DNA of 57,432 nt, taken from Spirochaetaceae bacterium. Lineage in GTDB: Bacteria > Spirochaetota > Spirochaetia > Treponematales > Rectinemataceae. Each line of letters opens with the position of its first letter. Position 1 is the stretch's first letter. Shown one piece after another: positions 40,000-47,818 of this stretch. The notes under the pieces are model-generated. The model was not told the origin of the DNA. It did not search any database and saw nothing but the letters and a program-made list of their open reading frames with translations. The DNA lies in NCBI GenBank assembly GCA_026418115.1, contig JAOABY010000008.1, positions 1-57,432 of the forward strand. The letters run 5' to 3'. A program made the position numbers and the translations under genes.

Positions 40000-40634
40000 T
40001 GAAACAGGCTGCAATCCTCTACACAGCCATGGAACTGCGAGCCATGCCTCTCTCGATGCTGTGCGGCGTTGATGAAGCCGGGCGGGGGCCTGTCGCAGGC
40101 CCGGTGACTGCCGCAGCAGTGATATTGCCAGATGATTTTCCCTGTGCTGAGCTGGACGACTCCAAAGCGCTCAGCGCAGGACGCCGCAATCAGCTCTATG
40201 ATCTCATTACGGCCAGGGCTCTCGACTGGGCAATTGGATGGGGAACGGTTGAAGAGATCGGCACACTGAACATCCTGGGAGCAACCATGCTTGCCATGCA
40301 GCGTGCCGTGCTGGGCCTGCAGCTCGTACCACACCTGGTCATGATCGATGGCGTGCATGCCCCCGAGCTTGCGTGTGCGTGCACGGTACTTCCCAAGGCT
40401 GATGCACTGCTGCCGTCAGTGATGGCAGCATCAATTCTTGCAAAGGTTGCCCGTGACAGATGCATGGACAGACTCGATGGTTACAGGCCCGAATATGGAT
40501 TCTCCAGGCATAGAGGATATCCGACAGCACAGCACCTGGCAGCGATCCGAAATTATGGACCGTCACCATGGCAGCGGCAGGGATTCCGCTGTGGAGAGCC
40601 TGATCAGTTGTTGCCGGGGTTGCTGTCGGACTGA
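39999..40634 (+). CDS. rnhB: Ribonuclease HII
   Basis: RNase HII removes ribonucleotides and RNA primers from RNA-DNA hybrids. The catalytic residues appear in CGVDEAGRGPVAGPV (Asp-Glu near 24-25), LDDSKALSAGRR, LVMIDGVHAPEL (Asp near 113) and SVMAASILAKVARDRCM. The later GYPTAQHLAAIRNYGPSPWQR is the family's substrate loop. Length (211) is normal. It overlaps the GNAT gene by one nucleotide and its 3' end overlaps the convergent PUR-domain gene by 31 nt. Confidence 0.93.
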   Translation: MKQAAILYTAMELRAMPLSMLCGVDEAGRGPVAGPVTAAAVILPDDFPCAELDDSKALSAGRRNQLYDLITARALDWAIGWGTVEEIGTLNILGATMLAMQRAVLGLQLVPHLVMIDGVHAPELACACTVLPKADALLPSVMAASILAKVARDRCMDRLDGYRPEYGFSRHRGYPTAQHLAAIRNYGPSPWQRQGFRCGEPDQLLPGLLSD

Positions 40635-41071
40635 GATTTCCTGCGCACGATAATGCGTTTGCCGGTTGTAGAGGCGGGTTGGCGAGGCGTGCGTGCTCCA
40701 TCGGCATCATGTCTGCGGGTGGAGAACCGGCGTGGCTCATGCTGCTGCTCCTGCATGCTTTCGGCATGCTTCGCCTCAGCATGTCTGCCACCGCGGTGCT
40801 GATATTCCTGACGACTGCCTTCCTGAGCCTGTTCCCCATGCTGCCCTGCTTTTTCCATGTAGCCGGCAGCCGTTCGCAGCGCCCTCATGAATCCTTCGAG
40901 ATTTTCATTGAAGACCACAATCGAGCGCCGGTCGAAGGTCTCCGTTTCGGTAGGCTTGCTCTCTACTACCGTGAGAAAAAGGTCGCCGTTTCGATTCTGC
41001 TTGACATTGAAAAAGTAGGTGCGACCTTCACAATTGAACTTGGTCGAAAAAAGCTCACCGCGGATACCCAT
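40604..41071 (-). CDS. PUR-domain nucleic-acid-binding protein (BpuR-like) with a basic, disordered tail
   Basis: The first 80 residues fit a PUR-alpha repeat (GELFSTKFNCEGRTYFFNVKQNRNGDLFLTVVESKP, then RRSIVVFNENLEGFMRALRTA), a fold that binds single-stranded DNA or RNA. Borrelia BpuR is a relative. Residues 85-155 are rich in His, Gln, Arg and Glu and look disordered (HRGGRHAEAKHAESMQEQQH), ending in GKRIIVRRKSQ. The ATG at 41071 has AGAGGAG upstream; the frame reaches 41158 inside the mutase gene. It lies 20 nt after the phosphohexomutase stop and is probably co-transcribed with it. Confidence 0.75.
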   Translation of the reverse strand: MGIRGELFSTKFNCEGRTYFFNVKQNRNGDLFLTVVESKPTETETFDRRSIVVFNENLEGFMRALRTAAGYMEKAGQHGEQAQEGSRQEYQHRGGRHAEAKHAESMQEQQHEPRRFSTRRHDADGARTPRQPASTTGKRIIVRRKSQSDSNPGNN

Positions 41072-41091
41072 CAATACTCCTCTGGAATGCC

Positions 41092-43068
41092 TCATCCTAC
41101 CGCAGAATTCCCTTGCGCGGCAAGACGATCGGCCTCCCTCACCATGGTGCTGTGCCATTCACGAAGCAATCGTTCATCATCAGGGCTGCCATCGCGGATG
41201 TCAACCATGATCCGGAACACCGGCTCGGTACCGGATCCGCGCATCCACAGAAATGCCTTAGCCCGTCCCGTGCTGTCCTTCAGAAGAATTTTAAGGCCTC
41301 CAGGGCCTACAGCGCCAAAGTCAGTGCCGATTGGCCGCTCCTCGGTGCCAATGCTCGCAAGGGCTGTCCATGCTGTGATGCCATAGCGCTCCTGCAGCAG
41401 AGGTGCCATCCGGGGCCATTCCTGGATAAACAATCTGCCATAGGTCTGTTTGAGCGCTGCCTTGTCAGCAGTCCTCACCTTGAGTGCTGCATAGGGTTCA
41501 AAGACGCTCGTGGTTGCCCAGCCTGGCAGGGATGCAATGACATCATCAATCGTGTAGTCCGGCCGGTAGCAATCCCCTCTGCCACACGCCTCCAGCCAGA
41601 GATGGAAGAGCGAATTCGCTTCTGCCGCATTGCCAAGCCTCAGCAGCTTGAGCATGGAACCAATCGTCGAAAGAGGATCCCGCACTTTCGAAGGATGAAT
41701 AATGGTGCCGCCATTGGAACCCTCACCGAGGATGCGCACGATCCAGCCCTGGCTGCGGAGTTCCTCAGCGCGCGCCACCACGTTCGCCTCGCCGGTCTCG
41801 GTGCGGAACACTGTTGCGCCCAATGCTTCGGCAAGTGCCTCAATCCTCATGCTCGTTGCGTCATTGACGACGACTGCAAGTTTTTCATGCATGCCGCGCC
41901 ATCTGAGGGTGGCGAGTTCCGACAGGCAGGCGAGCGCGAACACCTGTTGGGCTTCCAGAACCTCGGCGCGCCCCAGGCGTTCGCTCCAGTAGACCAGGTT
42001 GCCGCGATCCCCATCGCAGTCGGGTACATAACCGAGCTGATAGCGTGGGTCTTCTGCATGGGCCTGTTCCAGTGCCTGGCGACAGATTTCGAGCGAGGAT
42101 CCCTCTGGTACTATGCGATGTACGAAGTCCCGCGGTCTGTCGTGCAGAGTGCGCACGGAGATGCCCAGCCCTTCGAGCCACTCCCTGTCGATACCTGCTG
42201 CACGAGCGGAACCATTCAGCTCGGCTACAATTCCCAGAGGGCGGCGAGTAAGCTCGGCAGCAAGCATGTCAAGGAGAGGTGTCTGCGCCTCCATGGCGTG
42301 CTCACCAGTGAGTACTTCGTGAGAGAAAAGGAAATAGGTTGAAGCGGAATGTCGCTTGTGCTGGAGTGCGGATCGATAGCATGCAGCCATCTGCTCGGCA
42401 GGCGCGGCGAGCAGCGCAAGAGCCTGTGCAGCGGCATCGGGCGCCTCGATTCTTGTACGGAACTCCTGAATCAGCGGTGCGATTTCCACTGCAGAGAGCA
42501 CGCCTCCCCCGGTGCCGAACTTTACGCCATTGTGGCCGGGTGGATTATGGCTTGCAGAAATATAGGCAAAACCGTCGAGATGGTCTGGATCATGCTCGGG
42601 CAGGGCTGCACAGGCACCAGCCCAGGCCATGATCTCCGGCGCAGATACAATGAAAAGGTAGCGAACTTCACAGCCTTTTGTCGCAAGCACGCGGGCAAAA
42701 CAGTCAGCAATCGCAGGGCCTGTTGGACGCGCATCGATGCCCAGCGCAATGACGGGGGTCCGTGCGCTGCGGCTTCGTGCGAGTATGGCATCTGCAAAAA
42801 CGGCTGCCATATGAGCGCAGAGAACAGTATCGGCTGGAGAAAGCATGGGTGAGAGGGAATCCTCATCAGTTCTGTCGGTACTCCATGGAGCATGCTGGTC
42901 TTCCGGTCTGTGGCTGGCGAACACCTTGCGCCATCCGGAAGCCGAAAGAATGAGAGAAGATACAGTCTTGCGAATTTCTTCCGCAGAAGGCAGAGCAGCA
43001 GGATCCAGGGGGCGGTGCTGGGGATCCCCGATGGGGAAACCGAGCTGTGGATGCATGATCATAGACAT
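41092..43068 (-). CDS. Alpha-D-phosphohexomutase (phosphoglucomutase/phosphomannomutase family), enlarged
   Basis: The protein has all four conserved loops: the phosphoserine loop YISASHNPPGHNGVKF (Ser173), metal loop PDCDGDRGNLV, sugar-binding GEGSNGGTIIHPSKVRDP and the phosphate-binding RGSGTEPVFRIMVD near the C-terminus. At 658 residues it is longer than usual (450-580), with additional sequence before the first loop (residues 1-100) and between domains. It interconverts hexose 1- and 6-phosphates; glucose versus mannose specificity cannot be told. ATG 43068 has GAGG 8 nt before it; the longer frame to 43104 uses TTG. Confidence 0.88.
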   Translation of the reverse strand: MSMIMHPQLGFPIGDPQHRPLDPAALPSAEEIRKTVSSLILSASGWRKVFASHRPEDQHAPWSTDRTDEDSLSPMLSPADTVLCAHMAAVFADAILARSRSARTPVIALGIDARPTGPAIADCFARVLATKGCEVRYLFIVSAPEIMAWAGACAALPEHDPDHLDGFAYISASHNPPGHNGVKFGTGGGVLSAVEIAPLIQEFRTRIEAPDAAAQALALLAAPAEQMAACYRSALQHKRHSASTYFLFSHEVLTGEHAMEAQTPLLDMLAAELTRRPLGIVAELNGSARAAGIDREWLEGLGISVRTLHDRPRDFVHRIVPEGSSLEICRQALEQAHAEDPRYQLGYVPDCDGDRGNLVYWSERLGRAEVLEAQQVFALACLSELATLRWRGMHEKLAVVVNDATSMRIEALAEALGATVFRTETGEANVVARAEELRSQGWIVRILGEGSNGGTIIHPSKVRDPLSTIGSMLKLLRLGNAAEANSLFHLWLEACGRGDCYRPDYTIDDVIASLPGWATTSVFEPYAALKVRTADKAALKQTYGRLFIQEWPRMAPLLQERYGITAWTALASIGTEERPIGTDFGAVGPGGLKILLKDSTGRAKAFLWMRGSGTEPVFRIMVDIRDGSPDDERLLREWHSTMVREADRLAAQGNSAVG

Positions 43069-43222
43069 CACAGATACCTCAGAAGGCCATTGTATGAGCT
43101 TCAAGGCTTTTGCTCAATCGAGCCCTGCCGTGGCAACGTCCGACCTCTGACAAAGCTGGGTGTGCCGAATCAGGCAGAACCTGCCTGTACACGTTGCCGC
43201 CGGCAAGGCATACTCTCCAGTA

Positions 43223-44236
43223 ATGTGGAAGTATCTCTTCAGGGCGCTGGGCCCGGGGCTGGTGCCCATACTCATCTACATCGTGGTGGAGCTTGCATGG
43301 GGGGAGTTAGCCGGCATTGCCGTAGCACTGTGCTTTGGCGTAGGAGAATTCCTCTATGGGCTTATCCGGCACAGGCACGCCGACTGGTTCGTCGCGGCAG
43401 ATATGCTCCTTCTGGTCCTGCTCGGAAGTATCGGCATGCTTTCGGGTGATGCGCTGTTCTTCAAGATGAAACCGGCACTGCTGGATATCGGCCTGGCAGT
43501 TGCCTTTGGCATCCTCGGCGCATTGCCGGAAACTTCTCTGCAACGGTGGTTGGGAAGGATGCTTCGAGGGATGGAAACCCTGCCCGTTGACCCCCGTTTC
43601 ATGCGCGCGGCGATTCGCATGAGTGCTGTAGCACTTGTTGCACATGCAATGCTGGTAGCGGCTTCTGCTCTATGGGGTTCGACCGCGCTCTGGGGATTCG
43701 TTTCAGGCATCCTGATCTATCCCATGCTGGGAGCATCCATGTATCTTGCCATTGTCCGGGAGAGGCGTGAGAAGCGCTCCTCTTCCGTCAATGCTTCTGC
43801 GCAGAGCGAGGAGCCGGTAGACTATGCACTGCTTGTGGTGACAGACAAGGGCAGGATGCTCGCAGCAAGAGGGGAGGGCGCGTCAGGAACATGGGATACC
43901 ATCTGTCGTGGCAAGGCGCCATCTGCCTCTGCAGCAGCAGGTTTCATGCTGCAGTATCTCGGCAGGGCAGGCTTCAGGGTGCTCTCCTCTTCGAATGGCG
44001 AGACGGGGCATGGTATCAGTCTTGTGCCGATTGGCGGGAATGCACGCCGCCTGGTTGCCCTGGTTCACATTATGGAAGAAGGCGCCATGCGCGGACTTGA
44101 TCCTCTCCGGGTGAGGCTCTGGCACCCTTCCGAACTTCAGGCTGCAGCAGGAGCAGGCATGCTGGCTAGCGAATTCATACGCGAACTGGAAGCCTTTACC
44201 ATCCTTGCTCCCGGCAGTATAGTCAAAATGCAATGA
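43223..44236 (+). CDS. YciB-like membrane protein with a C-terminal soluble domain
   Basis: About six membrane segments occupy the first 190 residues. The opening ALGPGLVPILIYIVVELAWGELAGIAVALCFGVGEFLYGLI resembles YciB/IspZ inner-membrane proteins involved in envelope and division. From about 205 a soluble domain begins with DYALLVVTDKGRMLAARGEGASGTWDTICRGKAPSAS, faintly like a Nudix fold but without a REUxEE box. Function unknown. The ATG at 43223 has no strong Shine-Dalgarno. Its stop overlaps the next start as ATGA, so the two proteins are co-translated and may work together. Confidence 0.6.
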   Translation: MWKYLFRALGPGLVPILIYIVVELAWGELAGIAVALCFGVGEFLYGLIRHRHADWFVAADMLLLVLLGSIGMLSGDALFFKMKPALLDIGLAVAFGILGALPETSLQRWLGRMLRGMETLPVDPRFMRAAIRMSAVALVAHAMLVAASALWGSTALWGFVSGILIYPMLGASMYLAIVRERREKRSSSVNASAQSEEPVDYALLVVTDKGRMLAARGEGASGTWDTICRGKAPSASAAAGFMLQYLGRAGFRVLSSSNGETGHGISLVPIGGNARRLVALVHIMEEGAMRGLDPLRVRLWHPSELQAAAGAGMLASEFIRELEAFTILAPGSIVKMQ

Positions 44237-45153
44237 TTGGGTTTCTGAAGCATACGCTCTTTCTGTTGCGCGGCGTCATGACCTATGCCCTGGTGGGTCC
44301 ATCGGGCACGGGGAAGAGTTTCCGCGCAAAGCTCGTTGCCCAGAAATTCGGCATCGATCTGATCATCGATGATGGTCTGCTCATTCGCGGCGACCAGATT
44401 CTGGCCGGTCGTTCAGCAAAGAAGGATGCCACCTACCTCGGTGCGGTCAAGACGGCCCTGTTTGATGACCGCGAACACCGCGAGCAGGTTTCCAGAGCCC
44501 TCCAGCACGAAAAGTTCCGCAAGATACTGATCATTGGTACCAGCGAGAGAATGGTCCAGAAAATATGTGATCGCCTGCAGCTGCCCCAGCCTGTGAAGAT
44601 CATCAAAATCGAAGATATAGCCACCAAGGCCGAAATAGAGAAAGCTGTACAGTCCCGCAAAATCGAAGGGAAGCATGTCATCCCCGTACCTGCGCTGGAG
44701 GTCAAGCGCAATTATCCCTCAATCTTCTATGACAGCGTCAGGGTGTTTCTCAGACGCAGCTTTGGAGTGGGAGCAAGCCTTCCCAAGATTTACGAAAAAT
44801 CCGTCGTACGGCCGGAATATGCCAAGCGGGGCTCTGTATCCATCTCCGAGGCTGCACTCTCCCAGATGGTGGTGCACTGTGTGGAGGAATTCGACCCGAC
44901 CGTGCATATCATGCGGCTCGCCATCCGCAATGATACGCAGGGTTACCGAATTACCGTCGTACTCGAGGTCCCTTACGGAACGAAGCTTGCTTCTCGAGTC
45001 TACTCGCTCCAGGAATATATTGTAGACAGCATTGAACGCTTTACAGGCATTCTGGTGGCCGAAGTCAATATAGTGATCGACAGGCTGTCGATTGCTCCGA
45101 GCAAGGGAAAGAAAGCAAGACGGGCTATTGACGCTGGGCCGCAGTCCGTGTAG
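44233..45153 (+). CDS. P-loop protein with an Asp23/Gls24-like C-terminal domain
   Basis: The N-terminal part has a Walker A, YALVGPSGTGKSFRAKLVAQKFG (P-loop near 22-29), followed by a small NTPase-like domain (KILIIGTSERMVQKICDRLQL). Residues 200-290 (GSVSISEAALSQMVVHCVEEF...RITVVLEVPYGTKLASRVYSLQEYIVDSIERFTGILVAEVNIVIDRL) resemble the Asp23/Gls24 envelope-stress fold. The combination is unusual. A start at 44278 (MTYALVG) is possible, but the ATGA overlap with the upstream membrane-protein gene favours 44233. The function is unknown; a membrane-associated regulatory NTPase is a guess. Confidence 0.6.
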   Translation: MIGFLKHTLFLLRGVMTYALVGPSGTGKSFRAKLVAQKFGIDLIIDDGLLIRGDQILAGRSAKKDATYLGAVKTALFDDREHREQVSRALQHEKFRKILIIGTSERMVQKICDRLQLPQPVKIIKIEDIATKAEIEKAVQSRKIEGKHVIPVPALEVKRNYPSIFYDSVRVFLRRSFGVGASLPKIYEKSVVRPEYAKRGSVSISEAALSQMVVHCVEEFDPTVHIMRLAIRNDTQGYRITVVLEVPYGTKLASRVYSLQEYIVDSIERFTGILVAEVNIVIDRLSIAPSKGKKARRAIDAGPQSV

Positions 45154-45218
45154 TATTGCGCGCATACGCGGCAGTATCGGCATGTGATCCGCATCATACG
45201 TTTCCAAGGAGAACCAAG

Positions 45219-45311
45219 GTGCCCTGTGGTAGAAAGCGCAAGCTCAAGAAAATAGCGACGCACAAAAGAAAGAAGAAGAGAAGACTGAACCGGCACAAGA
45301 CCCGCAAGTGA
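45219..45311 (+). CDS. Very small basic protein, AURKAIP1/COX24-like (bS22-type ribosomal protein)
   Basis: The 30-residue product starts at GTG (MPCGRKRKLKK) and continues IATHKRKKKRRLNRHKTRK. It is highly basic and has the cysteine and ATHKRKKR core seen in short AURKAIP1/COX24-domain proteins, which are bacterial small-subunit proteins of the bS22 type. AAGGAG lies 8 nt before GTG. A terminator follows at 45339. Genes this short are easily missed. The ribosomal role is inferred from family resemblance. Confidence 0.75.
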   Translation: MPCGRKRKLKKIATHKRKKKRRLNRHKTRK

Positions 45312-45338
45312 TCGCGCCGCTGCAATAAGCAAGGAAAG

Positions 45339-45386
45339 GCTGTCCCCATCTTCGGCCCTCGGGTCGCGGGTGGGGGCAGCTTTTTT
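45339..45386 (+). terminator. Rho-independent terminator after the bS22-like gene
   Basis: GCTGTCCCCATC and GGTGGGGGCAGC arms pair (with two G-U), flanking an 18-bp loop region, followed by TTTTTTATTT. Confidence 0.75.
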
Positions 45387-45517
45387 ATTTCTGGTCCGCT
45401 GGTCGCTCTTGATGCCTGCACTCAACCTGTGCGCTGGCAGGATGTGTGAAAAAAAATATCTAGACACTGTATAGTTTCAATATTCAAAATAGCTTTTCAA
45501 AAAATGCAATTTTCCTC

Positions 45518-45545
45518 TTGCGTTTCTTCTGATCAGTGCTATACT
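45518..45545 (+). promoter_or_regulatory. Promoter of the buk-ptb-vor operon
   Basis: TTGCGT (45518-45523), 16 bp, TATACT (45540-45545). The 170 bp between the terminator and the start codon are AT-rich and hold no other gene. Confidence 0.65.
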
Positions 45546-45577
45546 GTTTCCAACACCCCAAAGAGCCGGAGCCCTTT

Positions 45578-46651
45578 ATGTCCACGACTGTATTGGTGAT
45601 CAATCCAGGATCCACAAGCACGAAGATTGCTGTCTTCGAAGATGGTGTCAGACTCTTCGACGCGAATGTCAGCCACTCGACAGAAGAAATTGCTGCATTT
45701 CCTTCAATCGCCTCGCAGTACGAATTCAGGGAGAAAGCGATTGAGGATGCGCTTGCGGCACAGCACTTCGATACAGGCCGCCTGAATGCGGTGGTAGGGC
45801 GTGGCGGGCTGCTCAAGCCCATTCCAGGTGGCGTCTACCGGATCAATGAAGCCATGAAGGCAGATCTGCTTGCTGCCAAATACGGAGAACACGCATCCAA
45901 TCTGGGAGCTCTCATTGCGGACAGTTTTGCAAAGCGTCTTGGCATCCCTGCCTTCATCGCAGATCCGGTGGTGGTAGATGAACTGCAGGATGTGGCCCGG
46001 GTTTCCGGTCACAGGCTTTTTCAGCGCCGCAGCATTTTCCATGCTCTGAACCAGAAAGCTGTCGCCCGGCGTTTTGCAAAGGAAAAGGGCCTGAAATACG
46101 AAGATATTACCGTCATCGTTGCGCATATGGGAGGTGGTGTGTCGGTAGGGCTGCATCAGGGAGGCCGAGTGGTTGATGTCAACCAGGCTCTGAACGGAGA
46201 AGGCCCTTTCTCGCCTGAGCGTTCCGGTACGCTGCCAGCCGGTGATCTGGTGAAACTCTGTTTCTCGGGCCAGTACACACAGCAGGAAGTGCTCAAGATG
46301 ATTACCGGCAAGGGCGGCTTTGTGAGCTTCCTTGGTACCAATGACATGCGCGATGTGGAGAAGCTCCGCAACGAAGGCAATAAGGAGGCCGATCTCTACT
46401 ACCGGGCTTTCATCTATCAGGTAGGCAAGTATATCGGCTCACTTGCTGCTGCAGCCCACGGCAGGGTTGACGGCATCATTCTGACGGGCGGCATTGCCTA
46501 TGGCAAGGATGTGGTTGCAGGTATTAAGGAAATGGTGTCGTTCATCGCACCGGTGGTGGTCTATCCGGGCGAGGGCGAACTCGAAGCCCTCGATCTTGCG
46601 GGCAGAATGGCGCTGTCCGGTGAGGCCGAGATTCAGGAGTACCAGCCATGA
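45578..46651 (+). CDS. buk: Butyrate kinase / branched-chain fatty-acid kinase
   Basis: This kinase makes ATP from acyl-phosphate, or the reverse. The 357-residue ASKHA-fold protein has LVINPGSTSTKIAVFED at the N-terminus, VGRGGLLKPIPGGVYRIN, HALNQKAVARRFA, VIVAHMGGGVSVGLHQGGRVVDVNQALNGEGPFSPERSG, and GRVDGIILTGGIAYGKDV. These are characteristic of Buk rather than acetate kinase. ATG 45578 is preceded by GGAG; the earlier frame start at 45536 is within the -35/-10 region. It is followed by ptb with an ATGA overlap, so the pair converts acyl-CoA to free acid with ATP gain. Confidence 0.94.
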   Translation: MSTTVLVINPGSTSTKIAVFEDGVRLFDANVSHSTEEIAAFPSIASQYEFREKAIEDALAAQHFDTGRLNAVVGRGGLLKPIPGGVYRINEAMKADLLAAKYGEHASNLGALIADSFAKRLGIPAFIADPVVVDELQDVARVSGHRLFQRRSIFHALNQKAVARRFAKEKGLKYEDITVIVAHMGGGVSVGLHQGGRVVDVNQALNGEGPFSPERSGTLPAGDLVKLCFSGQYTQQEVLKMITGKGGFVSFLGTNDMRDVEKLRNEGNKEADLYYRAFIYQVGKYIGSLAAAAHGRVDGIILTGGIAYGKDVVAGIKEMVSFIAPVVVYPGEGELEALDLAGRMALSGEAEIQEYQP

Positions 46652-47574
46652 AACAGATGCAGGAAATCATCGCCAAAGCTCAGCAGCTTGGCATGAAGAA
46701 GCTTGCGGTAGCCTCGGCGCAGGAAGCCTCGGTGCTCGAGGCGGTGGCGGATGCCTTTGCGCATGGCATCGCTGAGCCAATCCTTGTCGGGGATCCGGAT
46801 CTCATCACGGCGGCTGCGCGAGAAGCCTTCGAGGGGAAGGGTGTGGACATCAGTCCGTTTACCATCATTCCCGAGAAGGATCTCTATCGATCGGCAGTCA
46901 AGGCTGTAGAACTGGTGCGCAATAGGGAAGCTGCCTTCCTCATGAAGGGCATCATTGATACGAGTCTTCTGCTCAAGGCGGCCCTCAACAAGGAAACAGG
47001 CATCAATGCAGGCCGTCTGGCAAGCCATGTTGCGGTGATGGAGGTTCCCACCTACCACAAGCTGCTCCTGGTGACTGATGCTGCCATCAACATCGCACCG
47101 GATCTGCCCGCCTTCATCGACATTATCAACTCGGCGGTGCAGGTTGCCCGTGCGCTCGATGTCGGCACGCCCAAGGTTGCAATGCTCGCTGCCGTAGAAA
47201 AGGTGAACCCGGACAAGATGCCCTGTACCGTGACCGCCTCCATACTCACCCAGATGAATCGCAGGGGCCAGATTAAAGGCTGCATTATCGACGGGCCTCT
47301 CGCGCTCGACAACGCGATTTCCAGAGAGAGCGCGCGCATCAAGAAAATCGTGTCCGATGTTGCCGGTGATGCCGACATTCTTGTCGCGCCGGACATCGAG
47401 GCAGGAAATATTCTCTACAAGTGCCTGCTCGACCTGGCCCAGGCCAGAGGCGCAGGCATTGTCATGGGCGCGGCTGCCCCAATTGTGCTGACCAGCCGTG
47501 CTGATACCGCAGAAACCAAATTGGCATCGATCGCTCTCGCTTCCCTCACGGGAAACGCCGGCGTACGGGCCTGA
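46648..47574 (+). CDS. ptb: Phosphate butyryltransferase (branched-chain acyl phosphotransferase)
   Basis: The 308-residue protein transfers the acyl group of butyryl- or branched-chain acyl-CoA to phosphate. It matches the PTA/PTB family: LAVASAQEASVLEAVADAFAHGIAEPILVGD at the N-terminus, FLMKGIIDTSLLLKAALNKETGI, TDAAINIAPDL, and the C-terminal DGPLALDNAIS, DILVAPDIEAGNILYK and GAAAPIVLTSRADTAETKLASIA motifs. It couples directly to Buk. The order acyl-CoA -> acyl-P (Ptb) -> acid + ATP (Buk), with the oxidoreductase downstream supplying acyl-CoA, fits a branched-chain amino-acid fermentation. Confidence 0.93.
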   Translation: MKQMQEIIAKAQQLGMKKLAVASAQEASVLEAVADAFAHGIAEPILVGDPDLITAAAREAFEGKGVDISPFTIIPEKDLYRSAVKAVELVRNREAAFLMKGIIDTSLLLKAALNKETGINAGRLASHVAVMEVPTYHKLLLVTDAAINIAPDLPAFIDIINSAVQVARALDVGTPKVAMLAAVEKVNPDKMPCTVTASILTQMNRRGQIKGCIIDGPLALDNAISRESARIKKIVSDVAGDADILVAPDIEAGNILYKCLLDLAQARGAGIVMGAAAPIVLTSRADTAETKLASIALASLTGNAGVRA

Positions 47575-47589
47575 ACAAAGGAGTGCCGA

Positions 47590-47805
47590 ATGGCAAACAA
47601 AGGATCCATTGTCATCGACAGAGAGCGGTGCAAGGGTTGCCTGCTCTGTAATCGCGCATGCCCCACCAAAGTGTTGGGCGTCGACAGCGATCCGAATTCA
47701 TGGGGATATTTTCCGGCAAAAGCGATAGCGCCCGAAAAATGCATCGCCTGCGGCAACTGTTTTGCCGTGTGCCCCGATGTCGCGATCACCGTCTACAAAC
47801 TCTGA
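47590..47805 (+). CDS. 2-oxoacid:ferredoxin oxidoreductase delta (4Fe-4S ferredoxin) subunit
   Basis: The 71-residue protein holds two CX2CX2CX3C-type clusters, CKGCLLCNRACP and CIACGNCFAVCP, for two [4Fe-4S] centres that pass electrons to external ferredoxin. It fits the small subunit of Vor/Kor-type enzymes. The longer frame overlapping it (from 47762) is the upstream part of the next gene and is not used. The Shine-Dalgarno AAAGGAG lies 7 nt before the ATG. Confidence 0.9.
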   Translation: MANKGSIVIDRERCKGCLLCNRACPTKVLGVDSDPNSWGYFPAKAIAPEKCIACGNCFAVCPDVAITVYKL

Positions 47806-47818
47806 GGGGGGAACTGCA

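Noticed and set aside
41113-42342. 409-codon open frame antisense to the phosphohexomutase
   Set aside because: It is a shadow of a gene with all four catalytic loops intact; the antisense product is unlike any known protein.
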